From the NCBI RefSeq assembly GCF_903645315.1, contig NZ_CAHJXL010000001.1, positions 1,602,001 to 1,666,000 on the forward strand: a stretch of 64,000 bases of DNA, read 5' to 3'. A program made the translations under genes and the position numbers. Shown one piece after another: positions 17,729-26,087 of the stretch. Each line of letters begins with the position of its first letter. Positions within the stretch are counted from its first letter, which is position 1. The notes beneath the pieces were generated by a model. The model worked only from the letters and a program-made list of their open reading frames with translations. It ran no database searches and was not told the DNA's origin. The DNA comes from Victivallis sp. Marseille-Q1083 (GTDB lineage: Bacteria > Verrucomicrobiota > Lentisphaeria > Victivallales > Victivallaceae).

Positions 17729-18628
17729 TCACCCGCCTCCCATCGCGGCAGCCGGAGTTCCGGCCGGCCAATCGGAACGGGCGTTTTCGATTTGATAATA
17801 TTTTCTGCCTGTAAATGTAACCGTTATCGGCCGATTCTGCAAGCCCTTCACCGCGGTTTGCAGCAAAATGGCCTCCCGGAGCAGATTTTGCATGGAACCG
17901 AAACGCGGCGTCAGCAGCACCGTCGTCGCCTGACCGTATTGGCCCAGCGCATCCAGCAGCGGCGCCGTTTCTTCAATGCAAACCGGATTACCCAGTACCG
18001 GATCGTAAACCAACCGGACGGCTTCCGCGACAAATTCGCAACTGCGCAACTGCGCCGGCCAATCCACACGCCCCGATCCCGCGCGAAAAAAGAGTTCCGG
18101 GACGATCTGAAGCCGGGGAAACAGCAACCGCCGAACCGTGTCGACAGCCCGGTCCATGTCCATTTCACCCTCCGGCACCGGCAGCCGGAACGGCAGCAAC
18201 AGATTGATCCGGCGTTCCCAGAGTTCCCGGTAAAACATCCCGAGCAACCGGCGCAGCCGCGCGAAAAAAACCTCCTCACGGACCGCCCGGGGCAGGTCGA
18301 AATCCAACGTCACCGCCGAAACGCCGATGTCGGCGGCCAAACCCAACTTTTTATGCAGATGCCGAATGAAATCGCCGGAAAAATCCGCCGCCTCTTCCGG
18401 CGCCGTCCGGCAGACCGCCGCCGGCAACAAATCGCGCAGCAACAGCCGCTGCGGCTGCTGCCGGTCCAGAAATTTTCCCAGCGCCGGCAAATCGTCGAGC
18501 ACCCCGCCCGGCAACTCCAGCACCGGCCAATTTCCCAGCGAATGATCCGGCATCGCAACCGGCTCGGGCTGCGCCGGCAAAGCCAGGCTCAAACCGAAAA
18601 CGAAATTGCTGTCCACCGTCGCCATCAT
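17729..18628 (-). CDS. Unknown protein, possible TIM-barrel epimerase-like
   Basis: A 299-residue protein starts MMATVDSNFVFGLSLALP. It has leucine-rich helices and strands spaced as in xylose-isomerase-like barrels (VSAVTLDFDLPRAVREEVF, ERRINLLLPFRLPVPEG, IVPELFF), but no metal-binding residues I can defend. The ATG at 18628 lies inside the TGA of ribE (GGAGTGAAATGATG), so it is translationally coupled to riboflavin synthase and followed by pdxJ 31 bases on. Context suggests a cofactor-related or housekeeping job. Function unknown; the gene itself is well supported by coupling and codon use. Confidence 0.75.
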   Translation of the reverse strand: MMATVDSNFVFGLSLALPAQPEPVAMPDHSLGNWPVLELPGGVLDDLPALGKFLDRQQPQRLLLRDLLPAAVCRTAPEEAADFSGDFIRHLHKKLGLAADIGVSAVTLDFDLPRAVREEVFFARLRRLLGMFYRELWERRINLLLPFRLPVPEGEMDMDRAVDTVRRLLFPRLQIVPELFFRAGSGRVDWPAQLRSCEFVAEAVRLVYDPVLGNPVCIEETAPLLDALGQYGQATTVLLTPRFGSMQNLLREAILLQTAVKGLQNRPITVTFTGRKYYQIENARSDWPAGTPAAAMGGG

Positions 18629-18629
18629 T

Positions 18630-19295
18630 TCACTCCATGAAACCGAATTCCCGGAGCAGTTCAAGCGAAACTCCCCCGTTGACCGAACCGGCGGCCGCGG
18701 AATGCAGCAGCGGCAGTTGACGCCAGACGTATTTGCCCAGCAAATCGCTCTCCAGATTGACCGGCTCTCCGGAACGGCGGCCGCCCAAGGCGGTTTCCTC
18801 CAGCGTCACCGGTATCAAGTGGACGGTGAAGTATTCCGGCGCAATCTCGACCAACGTCAACGAAACGCCGTCAACGGCAATGCTGCCCTTGGGCGCGAGA
18901 AACGGTTGGAGATCCGGCGGCGCGGCAATTTTCAGTTCATAATCGCCGCCGGTGCGGCGCAGGGAAATCAGTTTGCCGGTGCCGTCGACATGGCCGGTGA
19001 CCAGATGGCCGCCGAGCCGGTCGCCCAGCCGCAAAGCCCGCTCCAGGTTGACGCAACCGCCCAACGGCAAACTGCCGAGATTGGTGCGAAGCAAAGTCTC
19101 CTCCAGGGTATGAAACTGCAACAGGTTCGCCGACAGCTCCTTTTCCAGCGTCAGGCAGGCGCCGTTGACGGCGATGCTCTCGCCATGCCGAAGCCCGACG
19201 AAAGGTTTTGCCGTCTCGACGACCAATTTTCCGGCACCGCCATTCTTCTCACGGCGGCGGAGATAACCGATCGATTCAATCAAACCAGTGAACAC
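18630..19295 (-). CDS. ribE: Riboflavin synthase alpha chain
   Basis: A 221-residue enzyme that dismutates two lumazines to riboflavin. The two repeated barrels are visible: FTGLIESIGYL with AVNGACLTL, GGHLVTGHVDGTG, then IAVDGVSLTLVEI and FTVHLIPVTLEET. The start is GTG at 19295, preceded by a strong AAGGAGG, and overlaps the end of ribD. Part of ribH-nusB-ftsY-ribD-ribE. The symbol ribE follows the naming where ribH is lumazine synthase. Confidence 0.95.
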   Translation of the reverse strand: MFTGLIESIGYLRRREKNGGAGKLVVETAKPFVGLRHGESIAVNGACLTLEKELSANLLQFHTLEETLLRTNLGSLPLGGCVNLERALRLGDRLGGHLVTGHVDGTGKLISLRRTGGDYELKIAAPPDLQPFLAPKGSIAVDGVSLTLVEIAPEYFTVHLIPVTLEETALGGRRSGEPVNLESDLLGKYVWRQLPLLHSAAAGSVNGGVSLELLREFGFME

Positions 19296-20344
19296 GACGC
19301 CTCCTTGTCACCGCCGCCCGGCGGCCGGAGCCGGCCGTTGAACACGAAATCACCGCCGTACCGGCTGACGGTCGGTTCAAGCAACTCCAGCGCTTCGGAC
19401 AAATGCAGCGGATTATCGCCGCCGGTTACCGGCCGGCTGCCCCGGCCGCACAACAATTTCGGCGCGATGTGAAATTCCACCTCATCGACCACCTGGTGCT
19501 GCAGGGCCGCCGCCGCCAGCTCGCCGCCGCCTTCCAGCAGCAGAGCGGTGACATTCCGCTCCCCGAGCCGGCTGAGAAACTCCAGCCAACTGTCCCCGTC
19601 GCCGAGACAAACCACCCACGGCAGCGGGCCGGCCGGAAAATACTGCCGCAATTCATCTTCCGGGAAATGCCTGCTGGCGATCACCCGCAGCGGCTGGCAG
19701 GGCCAGTCGGCCGGTTCCCGGACCGTCAGTTGCGGGTGGTCCAGCCGGACCGTCGCGCCGGAAACCATGATCGCATCCGCCCAGCGGCGCAATTCCTGCA
19801 CCCGCTGCCGGGCGGCCGGGCCGGTAATCCATTGGGACTCACCGCCGGCAGTGGCGATTTTGCCATCCAGCGTCATCGCCATTTTCAGCATGACATAAGG
19901 CCGGCCGGTAACGATCCACCGGTAAAATGCCCGGTTCAATTCGTCACAGGCGGCTTGCTCCACTCCGGCAACCACTTCGATTCCGGCCTCCCGCAGAATT
20001 TCCAGACCGCGGCCGGCGTGTTTCGGATTCGGGTCCATGGCGCCAATCACCACTTTGCGGAGTCCGGCGGCTTTGATTGCCTCCGTGCAGGCCGGCGTCC
20101 GGCCGCAGGTGGAACAGGGCTCCAGCGTCACATAGAGCGTCGCCCCGGCCGCTTCATTCCCGGCATCGCGCAACGCGTTGATTTCGGCATGCGCCTCTCC
20201 GGCGCGCCGGTGATATCCCCGGCCGACAATCCGATCCGCCTTGACCAACAGGGCGCCGACCAGCGGATTGGGCGAGGTCTGCCCGAAGCCTTTGCGGGCT
20301 TCGGCTGCCGCCAGAAGCATATAATCGGAATCGGTCATCGCCAT
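19280..20344 (-). CDS. ribD: Bifunctional riboflavin biosynthesis deaminase/reductase
   Basis: A 354-residue protein. The N-terminal deaminase has the zinc motif HAEINAL with PCSTCGRTPAC, and SPNPLVGALLV near the start. The C-terminal reductase begins around RPYVMLKMAMTLDGKIAT and contains LLLEGGGELAAAAL. It performs two steps between the GTP-derived pyrimidine and the ribityl pyrimidine. The start at 20344 has AGGA nine bases upstream; an earlier ATG at 20353 overlaps the ftsY stop as ATGA and is possible. Both ends overlap or abut neighbours, showing tight coupling. Confidence 0.94.
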   Translation of the reverse strand: MAMTDSDYMLLAAAEARKGFGQTSPNPLVGALLVKADRIVGRGYHRRAGEAHAEINALRDAGNEAAGATLYVTLEPCSTCGRTPACTEAIKAAGLRKVVIGAMDPNPKHAGRGLEILREAGIEVVAGVEQAACDELNRAFYRWIVTGRPYVMLKMAMTLDGKIATAGGESQWITGPAARQRVQELRRWADAIMVSGATVRLDHPQLTVREPADWPCQPLRVIASRHFPEDELRQYFPAGPLPWVVCLGDGDSWLEFLSRLGERNVTALLLEGGGELAAAALQHQVVDEVEFHIAPKLLCGRGSRPVTGGDNPLHLSEALELLEPTVSRYGGDFVFNGRLRPPGGGDKEASCSLV

Positions 20345-20349
20345 TCCCG

Positions 20350-21291
20350 TCATTCCTGCGGCTGCAAAGATTCGCTGCCGAACACGGCGGCGGCGTAATA
20401 AGCCGGGCTGAACGGCTGGAGATCCTCCGGCTGTTCCCCCATCCCGACGAAAAAGGTCGGCAGCTTGAACTCCTGGTGCAGCGCGACCGCCATGCCGCCT
20501 TTGCCGCTGCCGTCCAGTTTGGTCAACACCAGGCCGCTGACGTTGGCCGCCTTGGAAAATTCCCGCGCCTGATTGAGCGCGTTGCTGCCCATGCTGCTGT
20601 CGACGGTCAACCATACTTCGTGCGGCGCGCCCGGGTAGATTTTATCGATCGAACGGCAGATTTTGCTCAATTCATCCATCAGCCCTTTTTTGGTATGCTG
20701 CCGGCCGGCGGTGTCGATCAGCAGGAAATCGACCTGCCGCGCCAACGCCGCGCTGGTCGCGTCGAAAGCCACGCTGGCCGGGTCGGCGCCGTGGCTGGCG
20801 GCAATCACCACCGAATTGGTGCGCTTGCCCCAGAGCTGCAGCTGCTCGACCGCCGCCGCCCGGAAAGTATCGCCGGCGGCCAGCATCACTTTTTTGCCTT
20901 CCTGCGTCAACCGGGCGGCCAACTTGCCGATCGTCGTGGTTTTGCCGCTGCCGTTGACCCCGACGAAAAGGACGACCGTCGGCTTGCCGGCTTCGGCGAC
21001 GCGGATTTCCCGCTGGTTTTGCGCCAGAATATCCCGGACGAACGTCTCGGCAACCCGGAAGATATCGGCCGTCGTCTCAATTTCTCCATGTTCATACCGG
21101 TCACGAATTTCGGCGACGATCCGCAAACTGGCCGGCACGCCGAAATCCGCGCCGATCAACGCCGCTTCCAGGTCTTCGAAAGTCGAAGCGTCCCACTGTT
21201 TGACATCGGAAAACATCGCCGCCAGCGAACGTTTCACCGTCGTCGTCGTCTTCTGCAGACCGCGTTTGAATACGGAAAAAATCGACTTCAT
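20350..21291 (-). CDS. ftsY: Signal recognition particle receptor FtsY
   Basis: A 313-residue SRP GTPase. G1 is VGVNGSGKTTTIGKLA; G2 region DTFRAAAVEQL; G3 DTAGRQHTKKGLMDEL; G4 TKLDGSGKGG; closing GMGEQPEDLQPFSP. It lacks the long acidic N-terminal A domain of E. coli FtsY and has only the N and G domains. ATG at 21291 overlaps the nusB stop as ATGA; AAGGAG lies very near the start, so coupling probably dominates. Confidence 0.96.
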   Translation of the reverse strand: MKSIFSVFKRGLQKTTTTVKRSLAAMFSDVKQWDASTFEDLEAALIGADFGVPASLRIVAEIRDRYEHGEIETTADIFRVAETFVRDILAQNQREIRVAEAGKPTVVLFVGVNGSGKTTTIGKLAARLTQEGKKVMLAAGDTFRAAAVEQLQLWGKRTNSVVIAASHGADPASVAFDATSAALARQVDFLLIDTAGRQHTKKGLMDELSKICRSIDKIYPGAPHEVWLTVDSSMGSNALNQAREFSKAANVSGLVLTKLDGSGKGGMAVALHQEFKLPTFFVGMGEQPEDLQPFSPAYYAAAVFGSESLQPQE

Positions 21292-21785
21292 AACTCCTTG
21301 ACCGCCTTTCGGGCCGGACGCGACAACGTATCCTTGATGCCGTTCAGCACGCCGTTGATAAAGTTGCCGGCTTTTTCGCCGCTGTAATCCCGGGCGATTT
21401 CCACCGCTTCGTTGATACTCACCACCGGCGGCACCTCCGGCATGCAGAGCATTTCAAACACCGCCACCCGCATGACGTTGCGATCGACGACCGCCAGCCG
21501 GTCCCATTCCCAGTTTTCGGCGTGGGCCAGAATGGCCGCGTCGATTTCCGCCTGCCGCTCCCGGATGCCGTTCAACAGCTTCTCGGCATATTCACGCCCC
21601 TTCCGGGCATAGCGGTTGTCGCGCAACGCATGGGTTTGCGCCGCCTGCAGCATGAAACTCTCCCAGCGCGACTGCCGGAATTCCTCCCGGGCGACATCGC
21701 ATTGGAACAGAAACTGCATCACCAGTTCCCGCCCCAGCCGTTTCGCGTGCAGTTTCCCGTCGGATATTTCGAATTCTTCTTCCAT
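21288..21785 (-). CDS. nusB: Transcription antitermination factor NusB
   Basis: A 165-residue RNA-binding all-helical protein for rRNA antitermination. Family features are RLGRELVMQFLFQCDV near the N-terminus, DRNVMRVAVFEML, VVSINEAVEIARDYSGEKAGNFINGVL. An extra about 15 acidic residues lie at the N-terminus. It follows ribH by 14 bases, an arrangement (ribH-nusB) common in bacteria. Confidence 0.95.
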   Translation of the reverse strand: MEEEFEISDGKLHAKRLGRELVMQFLFQCDVAREEFRQSRWESFMLQAAQTHALRDNRYARKGREYAEKLLNGIRERQAEIDAAILAHAENWEWDRLAVVDRNVMRVAVFEMLCMPEVPPVVSINEAVEIARDYSGEKAGNFINGVLNGIKDTLSRPARKAVKEL

Positions 21786-21799
21786 TTAACGGCCTTGCA

Positions 21800-22273
21800 T
21801 CAGAAATTTTTGGTCAGATTGGCCATTTCGATCGCCGCCAGCGCCGCGTCGACCCCTTTGTTGCCGGCTTTGGTGCCGCTGCGTTCGATCGCCTGTTCGA
21901 GATTGTCGGCAGTGATCATCCCATATGTGACCGGCACGCCGGATTCCAGTCCGAGCTGCGCCAGCGCCTTGGCCACTTCGTTGTTGATGTAACCGGCGTG
22001 CGGCGTCGCTCCCTGGATGACGACCCCCAGCGCCAGAATGGCGTCGTATTTGCCGCTCTGCAGCATCTTGTTGACCGCAAACGGAATTTCGTAGGCGCCC
22101 GGCACCCAGGCCGCTTCAATCGCTTCGGCGCTGCCGCCGTGGCGGAGAATCGCATCGACAGCGCCGTCGAGGAGTTTGCTGACGAAAAATTCATTGAACC
22201 GGCTGCAGACGATCCCGAACTTCAAATTGCGCGCTTCCAGTGTACCTTCGTATACTTTAATTTCTGCCTTCAT
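21800..22273 (-). CDS. ribH: 6,7-dimethyl-8-ribityllumazine synthase
   Basis: A 157-residue lumazine synthase. FGIVCSRFNEF, WVPGAYEIPFAV, ALGVVIQGATPHAGYI (with the catalytic His) and VPVTYGMITADNLEQAIERSG are diagnostic. The start at 22273 is preceded by GGAGAG. First gene of the leftward rib-nusB-ftsY-pdxJ-pilT cluster. The 5' region is too short and lacks the conserved FMN riboswitch blocks as far as I can see. Confidence 0.96.
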   Translation of the reverse strand: MKAEIKVYEGTLEARNLKFGIVCSRFNEFFVSKLLDGAVDAILRHGGSAEAIEAAWVPGAYEIPFAVNKMLQSGKYDAILALGVVIQGATPHAGYINNEVAKALAQLGLESGVPVTYGMITADNLEQAIERSGTKAGNKGVDAALAAIEMANLTKNF

Positions 22274-22307
22274 GACATCTCTCCATGTAAATAGCTTAAA
22301 ATACATA

Positions 22308-22336
22308 CTTTAACGCCGGGTTTGCCGATTGTCCAA
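22308..22336 (-). promoter_or_regulatory. Candidate promoter of the rib cluster
   Basis: Leftward TTGGAC (22331-22336), 17 bases, TTAAAG (22308-22313), 35 bases before the ribH start. The -35 is good and the -10 weak. Confidence 0.3.
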
Positions 22337-22433
22337 TCTCGAATCGAAAAAAATGAATCTCTTCCGAAAAAAAAGCAACCTTTTCAAGGACATTTCCCCG
22401 CCGGCCCACTCCCGCTTTCCCGACCATGCCGAC

Positions 22434-22462
22434 TTGCACAACGCCGACAATCGCCGTATGTT
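22434..22462 (+). promoter_or_regulatory. Candidate promoter of gmhB
   Basis: TTGCAC (22434-22439), 17 bases, TATGTT (22457-22462), ending 45 bases before the gmhB start. Divergent from the rib cluster. Confidence 0.5.
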
Positions 22463-22507
22463 ATAAAAACAGACCAGTGATACGAAACCAACACCGGAGT
22501 CTCCCGT

Positions 22508-23059
22508 ATGACCAAAGCTTGTTTTCTCGACCGTGACGGGGTCATCAATGAAGAAGTCAATTACCTGCATGATCCGGCCAAGGCGGTGCTGATTCCCGGC
22601 GCCGCCGCGGCCATCAACCGACTGCACGCGGCCGGCTATCTGGCCATCGTCGTCACCAACCAGGCCGGCGTCGCCAAAGGATTGTACGAAGAAAAAGACA
22701 TCCGGGCGGTTCATGACCGGATTGCCGAGCTGCTGGCCGCCGACGGCGCTGAAGTAGACGCTTTTTTCTACTGTCCACATCATCCGGATTACACCGGAGC
22801 GTGCGGCTGCCGGAAACCGTCGCCGGGCATGTTGCTGGCCGCCGCCGCCCAATATGACATCGAACTCGATAAATCGTTCCTGGTCGGGGATCGGCTCAGC
22901 GATATCGAAGCAGGCCGGGCGGCCGGCTGCCAAGCGGTTTACCTGGTCGCCACCGGTTACGGCGCCGAACTGCTGGCCGCCGGCATGCAGCCGGATTGTC
23001 CGGTTGCCGACGACCTGAAAGCGGCGGTAGACGATTTTCTTTCCCGGCAGGAAAAATAA
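22508..23059 (+). CDS. gmhB: D-glycero-heptose 1,7-bisphosphate 7-phosphatase family (GmhB-like)
   Basis: A 183-residue HAD-family phosphatase of the histidinol-phosphatase/GmhB subgroup. Catalytic DRDGVIN (Asp at the N-terminal FLDRDGV), VVTNQAGVAKG, zinc-binding CPHHPDYTGACGCRKP with its Cys/His cluster, and SFLVGDRLSDIEAG. It removes the 7-phosphate on the way to ADP-heptose for LPS core or glycans. ATG 22508 has GGAG nine bases upstream. It is followed by bioD, with a 77-base gap. Substrate could be the alpha or beta anomer. Confidence 0.92.
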   Translation: MTKACFLDRDGVINEEVNYLHDPAKAVLIPGAAAAINRLHAAGYLAIVVTNQAGVAKGLYEEKDIRAVHDRIAELLAADGAEVDAFFYCPHHPDYTGACGCRKPSPGMLLAAAAQYDIELDKSFLVGDRLSDIEAGRAAGCQAVYLVATGYGAELLAAGMQPDCPVADDLKAAVDDFLSRQEK

Positions 23060-23136
23060 TCACTATTATATTGAAAATAAATAAATTATCAAAATTGACG
23101 AAAATTTGACGAATCAATGACGGAGCAGAATTTCTG

Positions 23137-23820
23137 ATGACTGGAACAGTACTTTTTGTCAGCGGCATCGACACCGATGTCGGAAAAACATTCGCCGCCG
23201 GGGTGCTGGCGCGGGAATTGCTGAATGCCGGCAGGAATGTCATCACCCAGAAGCTGATTCAAACCGGTTGTCCCGGCAATCTGGCGCTGGACATCGCCGA
23301 ACACCGCCGGCTGATGGGATGCGGCCTGCTGGAAGTCGACCGGCTCGGCCTGACCGCGCCTTACGTGCTCAAATATCCGGCTTCGCCGCATTTGACCGCC
23401 GAGCTGGAAGGGGTGCAGTACGATTTCGGCAGAATCGATGACGCGACCCGGCGGCTGCAGAGAGAGTTCGAGCTCGTTCTGCTGGAAGGAGCCGGCGGCC
23501 TGATGGTGCCGCTGACCAGAAATTACCTGGCGATCGACTTCATCGAAGAACGCAACTATCCGCTGATCCTGGTCACCTCCGGCAAGCTCGGCAGCATCAA
23601 TCACACGCTGCTGTCGCTGGAAGCGGCGGCGCGCCGCGGCATTGAAATCGCCGGCGTCATCTACAACCGCTTCCCGGTCATCGACGATCTGATCGAGGAG
23701 GATTCCAGGCGGGTCATCGCCGACTATCTGGAACAATACGCTCACGGCGCGGCGATGGTCGAACTGCCGCCCGACGGCGGCGATGTCGATTTCCGGCCGC
23801 TGCTGACCAGCCTCGGCTGA
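23137..23820 (+). CDS. bioD: Dethiobiotin synthetase
   Basis: A 227-residue ATP-dependent carboxylase forming dethiobiotin from diaminopelargonate. The P-loop GIDTDVGKTFAAG sits at the N-terminus; VITQKLIQTG, YVLKYPASPHLTAELEG and LLEGAGGLMVPL follow. Other biotin genes are not in the window, so bioD stands apart from any bio cluster here. GGAG lies about 11 bases before the ATG. Confidence 0.93.
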   Translation: MTGTVLFVSGIDTDVGKTFAAGVLARELLNAGRNVITQKLIQTGCPGNLALDIAEHRRLMGCGLLEVDRLGLTAPYVLKYPASPHLTAELEGVQYDFGRIDDATRRLQREFELVLLEGAGGLMVPLTRNYLAIDFIEERNYPLILVTSGKLGSINHTLLSLEAAARRGIEIAGVIYNRFPVIDDLIEEDSRRVIADYLEQYAHGAAMVELPPDGGDVDFRPLLTSLG

Positions 23821-23891
23821 GCATTCGGCGCCCTTCCCGATTCGACGGACCCGAACGGTCGAAAAAGCGGTGCAAATCGGCAGAAATCCGT

Positions 23892-23929
23892 TTGAAAAAT
23901 ACAAATTTACGGGATATATTGTAAATTTG
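23892..23929 (+). promoter_or_regulatory. leuC promoter overlapped by an inverted-repeat operator candidate
   Basis: TTGAAA (23892-23897), 17 bases, TATATT (23915-23920) form a good promoter. The 9-bp arms CAAATTTAC (23902-23910) and GTAAATTTG (23921-23929), separated by ten bases, bracket the -10 box. Spacing is about two helical turns centre to centre, as for a dimeric repressor. A CAAATTT half-site recurs near 23945. No regulator gene adjoins. Confidence 0.6.
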
Positions 23930-23996
23930 CAGAATGGTCCGATGCAAATTTCGGAATGCAGTATACTCTCGAGGATTTCAGGAAGGAGCCGTCATC

Positions 23997-25283
23997 ATGG
24001 GAAAAACCCTGGCGCAAAAGATTTTTGACGCACACCGTGTCGATACCCCGGCGGAAGGGGTCAGCGTGTTGTCGCTGGATCGTGTTTTCTGCCACGAAAT
24101 TACCACGCCGATCGCCATCAACGATCTGGTGGCCAAAGGCAAGGACCGGGTATTCGATCCGACAAAAATCAAAGCGGTAATCGACCATGTGACGCCGGCC
24201 AAAGACTCCAAGACTGCCGAGCAGGGCAAAACGATGCGTGATTGGGCGCGCCGTCACCGGATCCGGGATTTCTTCGATATCGGCGCCAACGGCGTCTGTC
24301 ATGCGCTCTTTCCGGAAAAGGGATTTGTCCGGCCCGGCTTCACGGTGATCATGGGCGACTCGCACACCTGCACCCACGGCGCATTCGGCGCGTTCGCCGC
24401 CGGCGTCGGCACCACCGATCTGGAAGTGGGCATCCTCAAAGGGGTTTGCACGATGCGCGATCCGGAGACGATCAAAATCAACATTACCGGCAAGCTCCGC
24501 AGCGGCGTCTATGCCAAGGACGTCATCCTGGCGATCATCAAACGGCTCACCGTCAACGGCGCGACCGACAAAGTCATCGAATTCGCCGGTCCGGTCGTCG
24601 ATGAAATGGGCATGGATTCGCGGATGACGCTGTGCAATATGGCCATTGAGGCGGGCGGTACCTGCGGCATCTGTTATCCGGATATGGTGACGGTCGATTT
24701 TCTCTGGCCGTTCATCCGGCACGATTACGCCGACCAGGCTGCCGCATTGCAGGAATTCAGCCGCTGGCGGCCGGATGCGGATGCCGCATACGCCGAAGTG
24801 ATCGATTTCGACGTCAGCAGCCTGGAACCGATGGTTACCTTCGGCTACAAACCGGACCAGGTCAAAACTGTCCGGGAAATGGCCGGAACCAGCGTCAACC
24901 AGATCTATATCGGCTCCTGCACCAACGGCCGGCTGGAAGATTTGCGCATCGCCGCCGGCATCCTCAAAGGCAAGCGGATCAGTCCGGAAGTCCGGGCGAT
25001 CGTCTCGCCGGCGACGCCGTTGATTTACCAGCAGGCCCTCGACGAAGGTTTGATCAAGATCTTCATGGACGCCGGTTTCTGCGTGACCAACCCGACCTGC
25101 GGCGCCTGTCTCGGCATGAGCAACGGCGTGCTGGCCAACGGTGAAAGCTGCGCCTCGACGACCAACCGCAACTTCAACGGGCGGATGGGCAAAGGCGGCA
25201 TGGTTCACCTGATGAGTCCGGCGACGGCGGCGGCGACGGCACTGGCCGGCACGATCGAAAACTCTCCGCTGTTTCAGGCGTAA
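23997..25283 (+). CDS. leuC: 3-isopropylmalate dehydratase large subunit
   Basis: A 428-residue aconitase-family subunit of the shorter LeuC2/HacA type. Cluster cysteines are in GDSHTCTHGAFG, YIGSCTNGR and NPTCGACLGM. Substrate-binding segments (LDRVFCHEITTP, AGVGTTDLEV) are also seen. Because this subgroup includes homoaconitases, a lysine-pathway role is possible, but leuA in the window supports leucine synthesis. ATG 23997 has AAGGAG eight bases upstream. LeuD follows after 19 bases. Confidence 0.93.
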   Translation: MGKTLAQKIFDAHRVDTPAEGVSVLSLDRVFCHEITTPIAINDLVAKGKDRVFDPTKIKAVIDHVTPAKDSKTAEQGKTMRDWARRHRIRDFFDIGANGVCHALFPEKGFVRPGFTVIMGDSHTCTHGAFGAFAAGVGTTDLEVGILKGVCTMRDPETIKINITGKLRSGVYAKDVILAIIKRLTVNGATDKVIEFAGPVVDEMGMDSRMTLCNMAIEAGGTCGICYPDMVTVDFLWPFIRHDYADQAAALQEFSRWRPDADAAYAEVIDFDVSSLEPMVTFGYKPDQVKTVREMAGTSVNQIYIGSCTNGRLEDLRIAAGILKGKRISPEVRAIVSPATPLIYQQALDEGLIKIFMDAGFCVTNPTCGACLGMSNGVLANGESCASTTNRNFNGRMGKGGMVHLMSPATAAATALAGTIENSPLFQA

Positions 25284-25302
25284 ACGGAAGGCAAGCGTCA
25301 AA

Positions 25303-25827
25303 ATGAAAAATTTCAACGGAAAAATTCTTTTTCTGGATCGTTCGGACATCAACACCGATGAAATCATTCCGGCCAAATACCTGACCGAATTGACCAAGGA
25401 AGCATTGAAGCCCTATTGCCTGGAAGATCTGGCGTTGCCGGGTTTCGACCCGAAACGTGACATCGCCGGCAAAAGCGTCATCGTCACCCGCGCCAATTTC
25501 GGCTGCGGTTCCTCGCGGGAACACGCGCCGTGGGTGCTGGAATGCAATCACATCAATCTGGTCATCGCGGTCAATTTCGCCCGTATTTTCCGCCAGAACA
25601 TGTTCAATTGCGGCTTGATGGCCGTTCAACTGGCGCCGGAAGTGATCGATGAAATCTTCGCGACATTCGCCGGAACCGACGCCGAATGCCGGACCGATAT
25701 GGACAAGCTGACCTTCACGATCGACAACGGTCAAACCGGCAAAGTTTATCCGTTCACGGTCGGCAAATTCGATCTGGAACTGGTCAAAGCCGGCGGCTGG
25801 GTCGATTACGCCGACCGCAAATATTGA
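25303..25827 (+). CDS. leuD: 3-isopropylmalate dehydratase small subunit
   Basis: A 174-residue swivel-domain partner of LeuC. It contains DRSDINTDEIIPAKYL, NFGCGSSREHAPW (the hallmark loop) and VNFARIFRQNMFNCGL. Length matches the archaeal-type small subunit. GGAAGG is 11 bases upstream of ATG. It is followed by a large GC-rich hairpin. Confidence 0.95.
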   Translation: MKNFNGKILFLDRSDINTDEIIPAKYLTELTKEALKPYCLEDLALPGFDPKRDIAGKSVIVTRANFGCGSSREHAPWVLECNHINLVIAVNFARIFRQNMFNCGLMAVQLAPEVIDEIFATFAGTDAECRTDMDKLTFTIDNGQTGKVYPFTVGKFDLELVKAGGWVDYADRKY

Positions 25828-25832
25828 AAAAA

Positions 25833-25884
25833 GCCCGGCGGCGGCCGCGCGTCGTCCAGGCTGGGCAGAAGCGGCCGGCCGGGC
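25833..25884 (+). terminator. Large GC-rich hairpin after leuD
   Basis: Arms 25833-25848 and 25871-25884 pair as 7 + 7 bp around a two-base bulge, just after the leuD stop. No T-run follows, so it may stabilise the 3' end or be rho-assisted. Confidence 0.5.
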
Positions 25885-25951
25885 AGGGGCCGATGCAGTA
25901 AGTCGGCTTGGCTGTGTAACTTAAGTTTAACGGAAAAGAGAAATTCCATTA

Positions 25952-25980
25952 TTGTAAAATAACCGGGCGAAGAGTATATT
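25952..25980 (+). promoter_or_regulatory. Promoter of the citrate synthase gene
   Basis: TTGTAA (25952-25957), 17 bases, TATATT (25975-25980), implying a leader of about 100 bases before the ATG at 26088. Confidence 0.55.
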
Positions 25981-26087
25981 TATCTTTTGATCAAAAGGCT
26001 ATCAGCCGGTTGTTGGCGGTCGCTGGTTCTCCAGTCAGGCCGGGGTGGAGCGGATTTCAATCATCGAATTTTGAATGGAAACAACAG

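Noticed and set aside
22274-22507. An FMN riboswitch in front of ribH
   Set aside because: The leader is short and the conserved blocks of the RFN element are not seen.
23907-25397. A 496-codon open frame on the minus strand
   Set aside because: Antisense to leuC, whose cluster cysteines and ribosome site are clear.
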